Notes under the pieces: generated by a model | Told to the model about the DNA's origin: nothing | Databases searched by the model: none | What the model saw: the letters and a program-made list of their open reading frames with translations, nothing else | Shown: one piece after another, positions 34,803 through 44,022 of the stretch | Layout of the letters: the number at the start of each line of letters is the position of its first letter | Position numbering within the stretch: the first letter of the stretch is position 1 | Made by a program: the position numbers and the translations under genes | Origin: Xanthomonas sp. DAR 35659 | GTDB lineage: Bacteria > Pseudomonadota > Gammaproteobacteria > Xanthomonadales > Xanthomonadaceae | Reading direction: 5' to 3' | Assembly: GCF_041242975.1 (NCBI RefSeq) | Contig: NZ_CP162488.1 | Location: forward strand, 1,540,001-1,604,000 | DNA: 64,000 bases

Positions 34803-37799
34803 TCAGTAGTCGTAGCTGACGCTCAACCGGACCGACCGCGGCGCCTGGCGCAGCAACGGCGCGCCATAGACCGGATCGCTCACGCCCGGATCGCTTTCCG
34901 AGTACGGGTACTTCCACAGCGTGGCCTGGCCGTTGAACACGTTGAACACGTCCAGATTGAAGGCCAGTTTGTGGTCGGCGGACGCCGGCCGCCACGACAC
35001 GCCCAGGTCGAGCTGCTTCAGCCACGGCAGCCTGCCCTGGCTGCCCGGAGGCGCCGGCTGGCCCTGGTAGTAGTGGTAGGCAATGCCGTAGCCGGACGGA
35101 TCGCTCTGGTCGGCGCCGTACGCGCCTAGTGCGCTGAACGGCGCGCCGGAGATCAGTTTGAGATTGGCCGACAGCAGCCACTGCGGGTTGAACTGGTAGT
35201 AGCCGTAGAACTTGAACTGATGGGTGTGGTCGTTGCTCTGCGGCCCGTTGGTGTGCTCCATCAGCTGCGCATAGTCCCAGGCCTGGGTGGTGGACACCGC
35301 GGTCTGGCCGATGCCCGACAGCAGCTGGCCCTCGGTGGTGCCGTAGCTGCGCGACCAGGTGTAGTCGAGGCGGCCGTACCAGCGCTGGTCGAACGGATGC
35401 TCCAGCGACAGGTTGATTCCGTAGTAGTTGCGCTTGAACGCGGGGAAGCCGAACTGCGCGTTGCTCAGCGGCACGCTGACGTAGTTGCCCGCGGTGTCCA
35501 CCAGGGTGAAGGTGTTGCGCCTGCCCGGATTGATCAGCCAGCAGCTGACCGGATTGCTGGCCAGGGTCACCGTATGCCCCTGCGCCGCGGCCGCGGCGAA
35601 TACCGTGTCGCTGTCGCAGTAGTCGTCCACGCCGCTGCGCAGGACGCGGTAGGTGCCCTTGGCGCCGTAGACCCAGCTGTCGCCCCAGGCCTTGGTTAAG
35701 CCGAGGATGAATTCGTCCTGGAACGAGGGCTTGATGCCCTGCGTGGCCACGGTCCTGGGATCGGGCAGGATGCCGTAGTTGTTGTTGGCCGAGACCGCGC
35801 CGGAGATCTGGGTCAGGTCGGTGGGATAGCCGTTGCCGTCGATGCCGCCGTAGGTGTAGTAGGTCGAGGTCGCCAGGGTCGCGCCGGCGGCGTTGAACGC
35901 CGGGTTCAGCGGCAGCGCCAGGTAGTAGCGGCCGGCGTTGCCGTACACCTTGAAGCGCGCATCGCCGTCCACGTCCCAACTGAAGCCCAGGCGCGGCGCC
36001 CACTGGCCGCTGGTCTGCTTGATGTAGGCGTCGCCGTCGCGGTTGTAGTTGGTGAACTGATCCAGGCGCAGGCCGAGGCTGAGCAGGAAGCGGTCGCTGA
36101 CCTGCCAGTTGTCCTCGACGTACTGCGCGCGCTGCGCCGCGCGCACCGAGGCCAGCGCGCTGTAGACGTACCGGCGCACGTAGTAGCCGTCCTGGCCGTT
36201 GGCATAGCCGCCGGTGGCCGGCACCCCGAGTCCGGTGTTGATCGGCACGTTCGGGTTGGACTGGCCGTAGATCCACTGGTAGCCATCGCCCGACGCGACC
36301 GAGCCGCGGTTGAGCGCGCGCGCGTTCTGGTTGTCGATGCCGATGGTGATGCTGTGCTCGCCGATCACGTAGTTCAGGTCCAGCCGCAGGTTGTCGGTGC
36401 GGTTGCCGCGGTCGGGATCGATCAGCAGCGCGGTGGTCTGCGCATTGGTGATCGGGGTGCCGCCGGTGTAGGCCGGGTTCTGGAACGAGGTGCCGGAGAG
36501 ATAGGTCAAGGCGCCGCTGTAGTTGGGATTGCCGCTGTAGTCGTCGGTGCGCTGCTTGCCGTACTGGGCGCTGAAGGTCAGGCGGTCGGTGAGATAGCCG
36601 GTGTACTTGGCGGTCCACAGGTCGCCGCCGGTCTTGGTGGTGTCGGCGCTGCCGCGCGGGGCGCCGATGTCGCGGCCGCTGTAGTCGGAATACGTGCCGC
36701 GGGTGATGTAGCGGCTGGAGGCGCCGGTGATCTCCAGCAGTTGCCGGTCGCTGATGTTCCAGTCCAGCTTGGCGTACCAGCTCGGCCGGCGGTAGCGGTA
36801 GTCGTAGTAGTACTCGCCCGGGGTGGTCTCGCGCGCGCCGTAGAAGCGGTCGCCGTCCTGGCGCTGCAGTTCGTAGGCGCCGAAGAAGAACAGCTTGTCC
36901 TGGAGCAGCGGGCCGCCCGCGTAGAGACTCTGGGTGCTGAGCGTGGAGCCGCTCTTGCTGTCCGGCCGGTACAGGCTGCCGTCGCCGGGCGCGTAGACGT
37001 CCTTCTGCGAGGAGCTCAGCCCGTCCGGCTCCCAGGTCGCCTGGCCGCCGACATGCCATTCGTTGCTGCCGCGCTTGCCGACCGCGTTGATCACGCCGCC
37101 GTCGGAACGCCCGTACTTGGCGCTGTAGCCGCCGGTATAGACCTCCAACTGGTCGATGCTGCCGTAGGGCAGGGTCAGCCCGCCCAGGCCGCGCAGCGGG
37201 TCGGTGGTGTTGAAGCCGTTGATGTAATACGCGTTCTCCGCGGACGAGGCGCCACCGAAGCTGAGCAGTTGCGCGCCGGTCGGGCCGATGTAGGTGCCGC
37301 TGCCGCTGTTGCCGGCCACGCCGGGCGCCAGTTGCGCGATCGCCTCGGCCGAGCGTCCCAGCGGCAGCCGCTGCAGCTGCTGGGCATCGATCACGGTGCG
37401 CGAGTCCACGCTGCCGATGTCGATCGCCGCGGCGGCGCGGTCGGCGCTGACCTGGACCCCGGACAGGCTGGTGACGGCGGCTAAGGACACGTCGGTGACC
37501 GCGCCGACGGTGAGGCCGACGCCTTCGCGGCTGCCGAGCACGGCGTCGTCGGCGCCCTTGGCGATGACGGTGTAGGTGCCCAGCGGCAACTGGCCGACGC
37601 TGTAGCGGCCGCGCGCGTCGACCGTGACCTCGCGGCTCAGGCCGCTGTCGCTGCGCACCAGCACGCGTTGCGCGTTGGCCGGCGCCTGTCCGGCGACCGC
37701 GCCGGTGGTGGATTGGGCGAACACGTGTGGCGCGGCGAGGGCGGCGGCCAGCGCCAAGGCGAGCAGGGCGGGTCTGTGGAGAAGGGGGGACTTTTTCAT
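34803..37799 (-). CDS. Oar-like TonB-dependent receptor with carboxypeptidase-regulatory-like domain
   Basis: A 998-residue outer-membrane receptor of the Oar subgroup. It has a signal peptide (ALAAPHVFAQ), an N-terminal carboxypeptidase-regulatory-like beta-sandwich (about 28-110, with VTVDARGRYSVGQLPLGTYT), a plug domain (about 115-250, with YYINGFNTTDPLRGLGG and YGRSDGGVINAVGKRG) and a beta-barrel ending VRLSVSYDY with a terminal aromatic residue. Length is typical for Oar proteins (about 1000). Ligands of this group are mostly unknown and include proteins or peptides. It is downstream of tonB on the same strand, separated by three 142-bp repeats, so it probably has its own promoter in 37800-38016. 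Confidence 0.92.
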   Translation of the reverse strand: MKKSPLLHRPALLALALAAALAAPHVFAQSTTGAVAGQAPANAQRVLVRSDSGLSREVTVDARGRYSVGQLPLGTYTVIAKGADDAVLGSREGVGLTVGAVTDVSLAAVTSLSGVQVSADRAAAAIDIGSVDSRTVIDAQQLQRLPLGRSAEAIAQLAPGVAGNSGSGTYIGPTGAQLLSFGGASSAENAYYINGFNTTDPLRGLGGLTLPYGSIDQLEVYTGGYSAKYGRSDGGVINAVGKRGSNEWHVGGQATWEPDGLSSSQKDVYAPGDGSLYRPDSKSGSTLSTQSLYAGGPLLQDKLFFFGAYELQRQDGDRFYGARETTPGEYYYDYRYRRPSWYAKLDWNISDRQLLEITGASSRYITRGTYSDYSGRDIGAPRGSADTTKTGGDLWTAKYTGYLTDRLTFSAQYGKQRTDDYSGNPNYSGALTYLSGTSFQNPAYTGGTPITNAQTTALLIDPDRGNRTDNLRLDLNYVIGEHSITIGIDNQNARALNRGSVASGDGYQWIYGQSNPNVPINTGLGVPATGGYANGQDGYYVRRYVYSALASVRAAQRAQYVEDNWQVSDRFLLSLGLRLDQFTNYNRDGDAYIKQTSGQWAPRLGFSWDVDGDARFKVYGNAGRYYLALPLNPAFNAAGATLATSTYYTYGGIDGNGYPTDLTQISGAVSANNNYGILPDPRTVATQGIKPSFQDEFILGLTKAWGDSWVYGAKGTYRVLRSGVDDYCDSDTVFAAAAAQGHTVTLASNPVSCWLINPGRRNTFTLVDTAGNYVSVPLSNAQFGFPAFKRNYYGINLSLEHPFDQRWYGRLDYTWSRSYGTTEGQLLSGIGQTAVSTTQAWDYAQLMEHTNGPQSNDHTHQFKFYGYYQFNPQWLLSANLKLISGAPFSALGAYGADQSDPSGYGIAYHYYQGQPAPPGSQGRLPWLKQLDLGVSWRPASADHKLAFNLDVFNVFNGQATLWKYPYSESDPGVSDPVYGAPLLRQAPRSVRLSVSYDY

Positions 37800-38016
37800 G
37801 GAGGAAGCGGCTCGGGTGGTGGGGGCGGGGAGCGCGCCGCGCCTGCTTCCGAGTCACGCGTCCTTGGCGATGCGGTGTGCGCGGTAACGTTCCCCGCGTC
37901 CATTAACTTGAATGCGTCGCCCATTCAGAAATGCCGCGTCGTTATGTCGCTGGCACCAACGGTTATCTCCTGGCGGCGTTGGGCATGTAGGTGGCGCCAC
38001 GCGACGCAGGCAACTC
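37800..38016. promoter_or_regulatory. Leader and probable promoter region of the Oar-like receptor
   Basis: About 215 bp upstream of the receptor start, between it and the tandem repeats. No coding frame and no Fur-type box were seen. A promoter is expected here because the repeats separate the receptor from tonB, but I could not place convincing -35 and -10 elements. Confidence 0.35.
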
Positions 38017-38432
38017 CCTTCTCCCGTCGGGAGAAGGTGCCCCGCAGGGGCGGATGAGGGTACGGGCGCAGCTTCGTGCACCCCAACCTCCACGAGACGC
38101 TTTCGCGCCGTACCCTCACCCCAACCCCTCTCCCGGCGGGAGAGGGGCTACTGCTCTTCCTTCTCCCGTCGGGAGAAGGTGCCCCATAGAGGCGGATGAG
38201 GGGACGGGCGCAGCCTCGTGCACCCCAACCTCCACGAGACGCTTTCGCGCCGGACCCTCACCCCAACCCCTCTCCCGGTGGGAGAGGGGCTGCTGGCTTT
38301 CCTTCTCCCGTCGGGAGAAGGTGCCCCGTAGGGGCGGATGAGGGTACGGGCGAAGCCTCGTGCACCCACACTTCGCGAGACGCTTTCGCGCCGGACCCTC
38401 ACCCCAACCCCTCTCCCGGTGGGAGAGGGGCT
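38017..38432. repeat. Three tandem copies of a 142-bp hairpin-bearing repeat
   Basis: Copies start at 38017, 38159 and 38301, an exact 142-bp period, the third ending near 38432. Each begins with the palindrome CTTCTCCCGTCGGGAGAAG and ends with CCCTCTCCCGG(T/C)GGGAGAGGG, with CACGAGACGCTTTCGCGCC in between. Copies differ at a few bases. The block ends about 15 bp past the tonB stop, so its last hairpin could end the tonB transcript. Confidence 0.9.
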
Positions 38433-38446
38433 TACGCGCCGCGCGC

Positions 38447-39324
38447 TCAGTGGTCGTCGCGCAGGGTGCCGCCGGGCAGGAACACCCAAGTGCGGGTCAC
38501 CTGCAGGATGTCGATGTTGTCCTCGGTCCGCGGCAGCGGCGGGAACGGCTGCGCCAGCTGCACCACCCGCAGCGCGGCGGCGTCGAGCATCGGCACGCCG
38601 CTGGAGCGCAGCACGCGGCTGCTCTCGATGCTCCCGTCGCGGCGCACGCCGACGCTGATCACCACCTGCCCGCCCAGCCGTTGCCGGCGCGCTTCGTCGG
38701 GATAGTTGAGGTTGCCGACGCGCTCGGCGCGATCGACCCAGGCGCGCAGATAGTTGGCGTAGGCGTACTCGCGGGTGCTGGCGGAGACGAACTTGCGGTT
38801 CGGCCGCTTGGCGTACTGCTCCGAGCGCAGATGCACCTCGGCGGCCAGGCGCGCCATCTCCGCGTCGCGCTGCTCGCGCTGCGCGTCCACCGGCTGGGTC
38901 GGCGGCTCGGTGCGCGGCTGGGTCTGCGGCGCCGGCTGCGGCTGCTCGCCGCGTGCGCTGCTGACCACGCGCGGGGTCGGCTCCGGCGCCGCCGCGGCGG
39001 TCTGCGCGCGCAGCACCTGCGGCGCCAGGCCGTCGTGCTGCTGCGGCACCACCCCGGGCTGGCTGTCGCGCGGACGTTGCGGCTTGTCGTGGTCGCCGCC
39101 GCCCTGCTGGTTGGCCTGGGCCAGGAAGTCGGCCTGCTTGGGCGTCAGCGGGGTGCTGGTCTGGCTGAAGATCACGTCCAGGGTCGGCACCAGCGGCGCC
39201 TCGTCGTCGATCGCGAAGCCCACGCCCAGGATCAGCAGGCCGTGCACGATCAGCGACAGCACCAGGGTGGCACTGAGCCGTTCGCGCTCGCCGATGCGCG
39301 GCGCGGGCGTCGCGGCGGCCGCGC

Positions 39325-39328
<4 letters not shown>
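38447..39328 (-). CDS. tonB: TonB energy-transducing protein
   Basis: A 293-residue protein that carries proton-motive energy from ExbBD to outer-membrane receptors. It has an N-terminal membrane helix (about 20-42, SATLVLSLIVHGLLILGVGF) with the S-x3-H motif of TonB in SLIVH, a Pro/Gln-rich periplasmic linker (about 60-165) and the C-terminal TonB fold (about 200-285; LNYPDEARRQRLGGQVVISV then GVRRDGSIES). The ATG at 39328 overlaps the gshB stop by 4 bp. Two TonB-dependent receptors in the window are possible clients. exbB and exbD are not next to it, so this may be an accessory TonB. Confidence 0.88.
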
Positions 39329-40275
<947 letters not shown>

Positions 40276-40432
40276 GGCGGCACCTGGGGGGTCGAGCGGA
40301 GGATGGTAGCGGGTCGGCGGCGCGCGCGCGCAAGGGCGCGGCGACGGGGCCGCGCGGCGCGCTGCGGCGGCAATCAAACTGTGACATAGTTAGCGCTGGA
40401 AAGTAGCCCAGCGCAGCGCCGTGGCGGCGGCC

Positions 40433-40461
40433 TTGACAGGCTGGGCGGGTCTTGGGATACA
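40433..40461 (+). promoter_or_regulatory. Candidate sigma-70 promoter of the pil-chp operon
   Basis: A perfect -35 hexamer TTGACA (40433-40438) stands 17 bases before GATACA (40456-40461), a weak -10. It is about 60 bp upstream of pilG, in the interval divergent from gshB, with a long 5' leader. Only three of six -10 bases match, so this is moderate evidence. Confidence 0.4.
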
Positions 40462-40518
40462 TGTCGTTTCGCAGCGACGTCGGATCCGATGAAGCGTCGC
40501 GCGCCTGGGGGCAAGTGA

Positions 40519-40920
40519 ATGAGTGAAAACACGACTGCGGGTGGGGAACTCGCAGGACTGAGAGTCATGGTGATCGATGACTCGAAGACGATCCGCCGTA
40601 CCGCCGAAACGCTGTTGAAGCGCGAGGGCTGCGAGGTGGTCACCGCCACCGACGGCTTCGAGGCGCTGGCCAAGATCGCCGACCAGCAACCGCAGATCAT
40701 CTTCGTGGACATCATGATGCCGCGGCTGGACGGCTATCAGACCTGCGCGCTGATCAAGGGCAACCAGCTGTTCAAGGCGACCCCGGTGATCATGCTGTCC
40801 TCCAAGGACGGCCTGTTCGACAAGGCGCGCGGGCGCATCGTCGGCTCCGAGCAGTACCTCACCAAACCCTTCACACGCGAAGAACTGCTGGGCGCGATCC
40901 GTACATACGTCAACGCCTGA
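40519..40920 (+). CDS. pilG: Twitching-motility response regulator PilG
   Basis: A 133-residue single-domain CheY-like regulator that acts on the type IV pilus extension machinery. The acidic pair is in MVIDDSKTIRR and the phosphorylated aspartate in IIFVDIMMPRLDGYQ; the conserved Ser/Thr and Lys are in VIMLSSKDGLFDKAR and YLTKPF. First gene of the pil-chp operon, 17 bp before pilH. The ATG at 40519 (MSENTTAGG) is preceded by a GGGGGCAAG stretch that can serve as ribosome site. Full length and intact. Confidence 0.95.
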   Translation: MSENTTAGGELAGLRVMVIDDSKTIRRTAETLLKREGCEVVTATDGFEALAKIADQQPQIIFVDIMMPRLDGYQTCALIKGNQLFKATPVIMLSSKDGLFDKARGRIVGSEQYLTKPFTREELLGAIRTYVNA

Positions 40921-40937
40921 CCAGGGGGAAAGGCAGC

Positions 40938-41300
40938 ATGGCTCGAATCTTGTTGATCGAGGACTCACCGACCGACCGGGCGGTGTTTACGCAATGGCTG
41001 CAGAAGGCCGGGCACGAGGTGCTCGCCACCGACAATGCCGAGGATGGGCTCAAGCTCGTCCGCGAACAGGCGCCCAGCCTGGTGCTGATGGACGTGGTGC
41101 TACCGGGGATGAGCGGCTTCCAGGCCACCCGCGCGCTGTCGCGCGACGAGGCCACCCGGCACATCCCGGTGCTGATCATCAGCACCAAGAGCATGGAGAC
41201 CGACAAGGTCTGGGGCATGCGCCAGGGCGCCACCGACTACATCGTCAAGCCGCCGCGCGAGGACGAGCTGATCGCCCGCATCAACCAGCTGGTCGGCTGA
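40938..41300 (+). CDS. pilH: Twitching-motility response regulator PilH
   Basis: A 120-residue CheY-like regulator, the second one of the Pil-Chp system, thought to tune or drain phosphate from ChpA and to favour pilus retraction. Key residues are in LLIEDSPTDRAVF, LVLMDVVLPGMSGFQATR, VLIISTKSMETDK and YIVKPPRE. A GGGGGAAAGG ribosome site precedes the ATG at 40938. The pilI GTG follows its stop after 1 bp. Confidence 0.95.
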   Translation: MARILLIEDSPTDRAVFTQWLQKAGHEVLATDNAEDGLKLVREQAPSLVLMDVVLPGMSGFQATRALSRDEATRHIPVLIISTKSMETDKVWGMRQGATDYIVKPPREDELIARINQLVG

Positions 41301-41301
41301 C

Positions 41302-41832
41302 GTGCGCTCGCCCTTCGACATCCTCGAGGCCTACGAGCGGCGCAGCCTGGCGCACGCGGTGCAGATGCCCGAGCGCGAGTTCGACGAGAACATCTGGCGC
41401 GGGGTCGGCTTCCGCGTCGGCACCCGCCATCTGGTATCGGATTTCCGCGAGGTGGTGGAAATCGTGCGCATGCCGCCGATCACCCCGGTGCCCGGCGCGC
41501 AGCCGTGGCTGCTGGGCGTGGGCAACCTGCGCGGCAACCTGTTCCCGGTGGTCGATCTCAAGCAGTTCATGGAAGGCCAGCGCACCTCGCTGCTGGAAGG
41601 CCAGCGCGTGCTGATCATGCGCCAGAGCGGCGGCGACGTGGCGCTGACCATCGACGAACTGTTCGGCCAGCGCAGCTTCACCGAGTCGCAGGCGGTGGAG
41701 CCGGGCGAACTGGCCCAGGGCCGATACGCCCACTTCGTCGACCGCGCGTTCCGCGGCGACAGCAACGACTGGGGCGTGTTCTCGCTGTCGCTGCTGTCGC
41801 GCACACCCGAATTCCGTCAAGCCGCCGCCTGA
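41302..41832 (+). CDS. pilI: CheW-like adaptor PilI
   Basis: A 176-residue CheW-domain protein that couples the PilJ receptor to the ChpA kinase. The domain spans about residues 30-170 and shows ITPVPGAQPWLLGVGNLRGN, LFPVVDLKQFMEG and LTIDELFGQRSF. Start GTG at 41302, one base after the pilH stop, so translation is coupled. No missing part. Confidence 0.93.
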   Translation: MRSPFDILEAYERRSLAHAVQMPEREFDENIWRGVGFRVGTRHLVSDFREVVEIVRMPPITPVPGAQPWLLGVGNLRGNLFPVVDLKQFMEGQRTSLLEGQRVLIMRQSGGDVALTIDELFGQRSFTESQAVEPGELAQGRYAHFVDRAFRGDSNDWGVFSLSLLSRTPEFRQAAA

Positions 41833-41872
41833 GCGCGCGGCCTGCCTCCGCATCGAAGACCGAGGTCGCATC

Positions 41873-43909
41873 ATGAGTACTGCTCCGGACGCCCGCAAGG
41901 CCAGCAAGCTCGGCAGCGTGGGCACCAGTTTCTGGCTGGGCCTGCTGGCATTGTCGCTGATCGTGTTCGGCGCCAACACCGGCGTGGCCACCTGGCAGGG
42001 CAATCGCCTGGCCGGCGCCAGCACCGGCGCGGCCGACCTGCAGGTGCTGTCGCAGCAGCTCGCCAACCAGGCGCGCGACGCGGTCTCCGGCAACGCGGCC
42101 ACCTACAAGCAATTCAAGCAGACCAAGGCGCGGGTGGAGAGCACCGTGGCCGAGCTCAATGCGCGCTACGCCAACGAGGCCGGCATCTCCGGCCCGCTGG
42201 AGGCGCTCAACCGCACCTGGGCGCCGCTGGGCAAGAACGCGCAGCAGGTGGTGGACAGCGAGCCGGCGGTGCTGGCGCTGGCCGGCAACGCCGAACGCTT
42301 CGTCGGCGGCGTGCCGCAGCTGCAGGCGCAGTTGAACGAGGTGGTGCGCGCGATGACCGTCAGCGGCGCGCCCGCCGCGCAGATCTACAACACCCTGCAG
42401 CAGGTGGTGGTGGCCGGCACCATGGCCCGCCGCGTCACCGAGATGCGGGCGGGCGGCAGCGGCGCGGCCAGCGCCGGCGACGCGCTGGCGCGCGACTCGG
42501 TGGTGTTCGGGCAGATGCTCGACGGCCTGCGCAACGGCAACGAGGAACTGGGCATCGCGCCGGTGCGCAACGCGGCCGCGCTCGGCGCGCTGGAGCAGTC
42601 GCAGGCGCAGTGGGCGGAGATGAAGAAGGACCTGGACGCGTTGCTGGCCAGCTCGCGCAGCCTGTTCGCCGCGCAGTCCTCGGCCGCGGCGCTGACCGCC
42701 GGTTCGGACAAGATGCTGGACGACAGCAAGAAGCTGTTCGATGCCTTCTCCGCGTTCGGCTCGGTCCGCGATACGCGCCTGTTTCCCAACTTCTGGCTGG
42801 GCGTGGTGTCCGGCGTGCTGGCGCTGCTGTCGATCATCGGCTTCGTCTGGACCTCGGTGCGCAGCCGCGCGCGCGAGCAGGAAATCCGCTACCAGACCCA
42901 GGTCGAGTACAACAGCCGCAACCAGCAGGCGATCATGCGCCTGCTCGACGAAATCAGCTCGCTCGGCGAAGGCGACCTGACCGTCAAGGCCTCGGTCACC
43001 GAGGACATGACCGGCGCCATCGCCGACGCGATCAACTACGCCGTGGACGAACTGCGCCACCTGGTCACCACGATCAACGACACCTCGGCCAAGGTCGCCG
43101 TCTCCACCGAGGAAACCCAGGCCACCGCGCTGCAGCTGGCCGAGGCCGCCGGCCACCAGGCCGAGCAGATCGGCTCGGCCTCCGAGCGCATCAACGAAAT
43201 CGCCGCCAGCATCGAGCAGGTCTCGCGCAACTCCAGCGAGTCGGCCGAGGTGGCGCAGCGCTCGGTGGTGATCGCCGCCGAGGGCGCCGGCGTGGTCCGC
43301 GAGACCATCCAGGGCATGGACCAGATCCGCGACCAGATCCAGGAGACCTCCAAGCGCATCAAGCGTCTGGGCGAATCGACCCAGGAGATCGGCTCGATCG
43401 TGGAACTGATCAACGACATTTCCGAGCAGACCAACATCCTGGCGCTCAACGCCGCGGTGCAGGCCGCCTCGGCGGGCGAGGCCGGCCGCGGTTTCGCGCT
43501 GGTCGCCGACGAAGTGCAGCGCCTGGCCGAACGCACCTCCGGCGCCACGCGCCGGATCGAAGGCCTGGTGCAGACGATTCAGGCCGATACCAACGAAGCG
43601 GTCAGTTCGATGGAGCAGACCACTTCCGAAGTGGTGTCCGGCGCGCGCCTGGCCGAGGACGCCGGCACCGCGCTGACCGAGATCGAGCGCGTCTCCAACG
43701 CGCTCAACAACCTCATCAAGAACATCTCCATCGCCGCGCACCAGCAGTCCGCGGCGGCGACGGACATCACCCAGACGATGGACGTGATCCGCCGCATCAC
43801 CGGACAGACCTCGCAGGGCGCCGGCCGCACCGCCGAGTCGATCGGCCGCCTGGCGCAACTGGCGGCGGACCTGCGGCGCTCGGTCGCCGACTTCAAGCTG
43901 CCGGCGTGA
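41873..43909 (+). CDS. pilJ: Type IV pilus methyl-accepting receptor PilJ
   Basis: A 678-residue chemoreceptor-like protein, the input of the Pil-Chp system. It has a membrane span near the start (about 21-40, FWLGLLALSLIVFGANTGVA), a periplasmic PilJ sensor region (about 41-300), a second span (about 304-325, NFWLGVVSGVLALLSIIGFV), a HAMP-like linker and a signalling domain with the hairpin tip EQTNILALNAAVQAASAGEA then GRGFALVADEVQRLAERT. Length is normal for PilJ. It follows pilI by 40 bp. With no methyltransferase gene and a decayed methylesterase next door, its methylation is doubtful. Confidence 0.95.
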   Translation: MSTAPDARKASKLGSVGTSFWLGLLALSLIVFGANTGVATWQGNRLAGASTGAADLQVLSQQLANQARDAVSGNAATYKQFKQTKARVESTVAELNARYANEAGISGPLEALNRTWAPLGKNAQQVVDSEPAVLALAGNAERFVGGVPQLQAQLNEVVRAMTVSGAPAAQIYNTLQQVVVAGTMARRVTEMRAGGSGAASAGDALARDSVVFGQMLDGLRNGNEELGIAPVRNAAALGALEQSQAQWAEMKKDLDALLASSRSLFAAQSSAAALTAGSDKMLDDSKKLFDAFSAFGSVRDTRLFPNFWLGVVSGVLALLSIIGFVWTSVRSRAREQEIRYQTQVEYNSRNQQAIMRLLDEISSLGEGDLTVKASVTEDMTGAIADAINYAVDELRHLVTTINDTSAKVAVSTEETQATALQLAEAAGHQAEQIGSASERINEIAASIEQVSRNSSESAEVAQRSVVIAAEGAGVVRETIQGMDQIRDQIQETSKRIKRLGESTQEIGSIVELINDISEQTNILALNAAVQAASAGEAGRGFALVADEVQRLAERTSGATRRIEGLVQTIQADTNEAVSSMEQTTSEVVSGARLAEDAGTALTEIERVSNALNNLIKNISIAAHQQSAAATDITQTMDVIRRITGQTSQGAGRTAESIGRLAQLAADLRRSVADFKLPA

Positions 43910-43941
43910 GCCGACCGGACCCGGGTGGAAGGACAGCGCAC

Positions 43942-44022
43942 ATGACGTACCGTGATCACTCCCTGCTCACCACCGCGCCGTCGTGGCGCGGCGCGTGGCC
44001 GTCCGCGGGAGCGCCGCGATGA
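43942..44022 (+). CDS. Possible 26-residue leader frame coupled to chpA
   Basis: A short frame beginning MTYRDHSLLTTAPSW has a fair ribosome site (GGAAGGACAG about 8 bp upstream) and its TGA overlaps the chpA ATG (ATGA). It may be the vestige of a gene that once stood between pilJ and chpA, where Pseudomonas has pilK, or a leader that aids chpA translation. No family is recognisable. Confidence 0.3.
   Translation: MTYRDHSLLTTAPSWRGAWPSAGAPR

Noticed and set aside
38017..38432. Possible CRISPR array
   Set aside because: The 142-bp units are repeats over their whole length with no unique spacers, and no cas genes are present.
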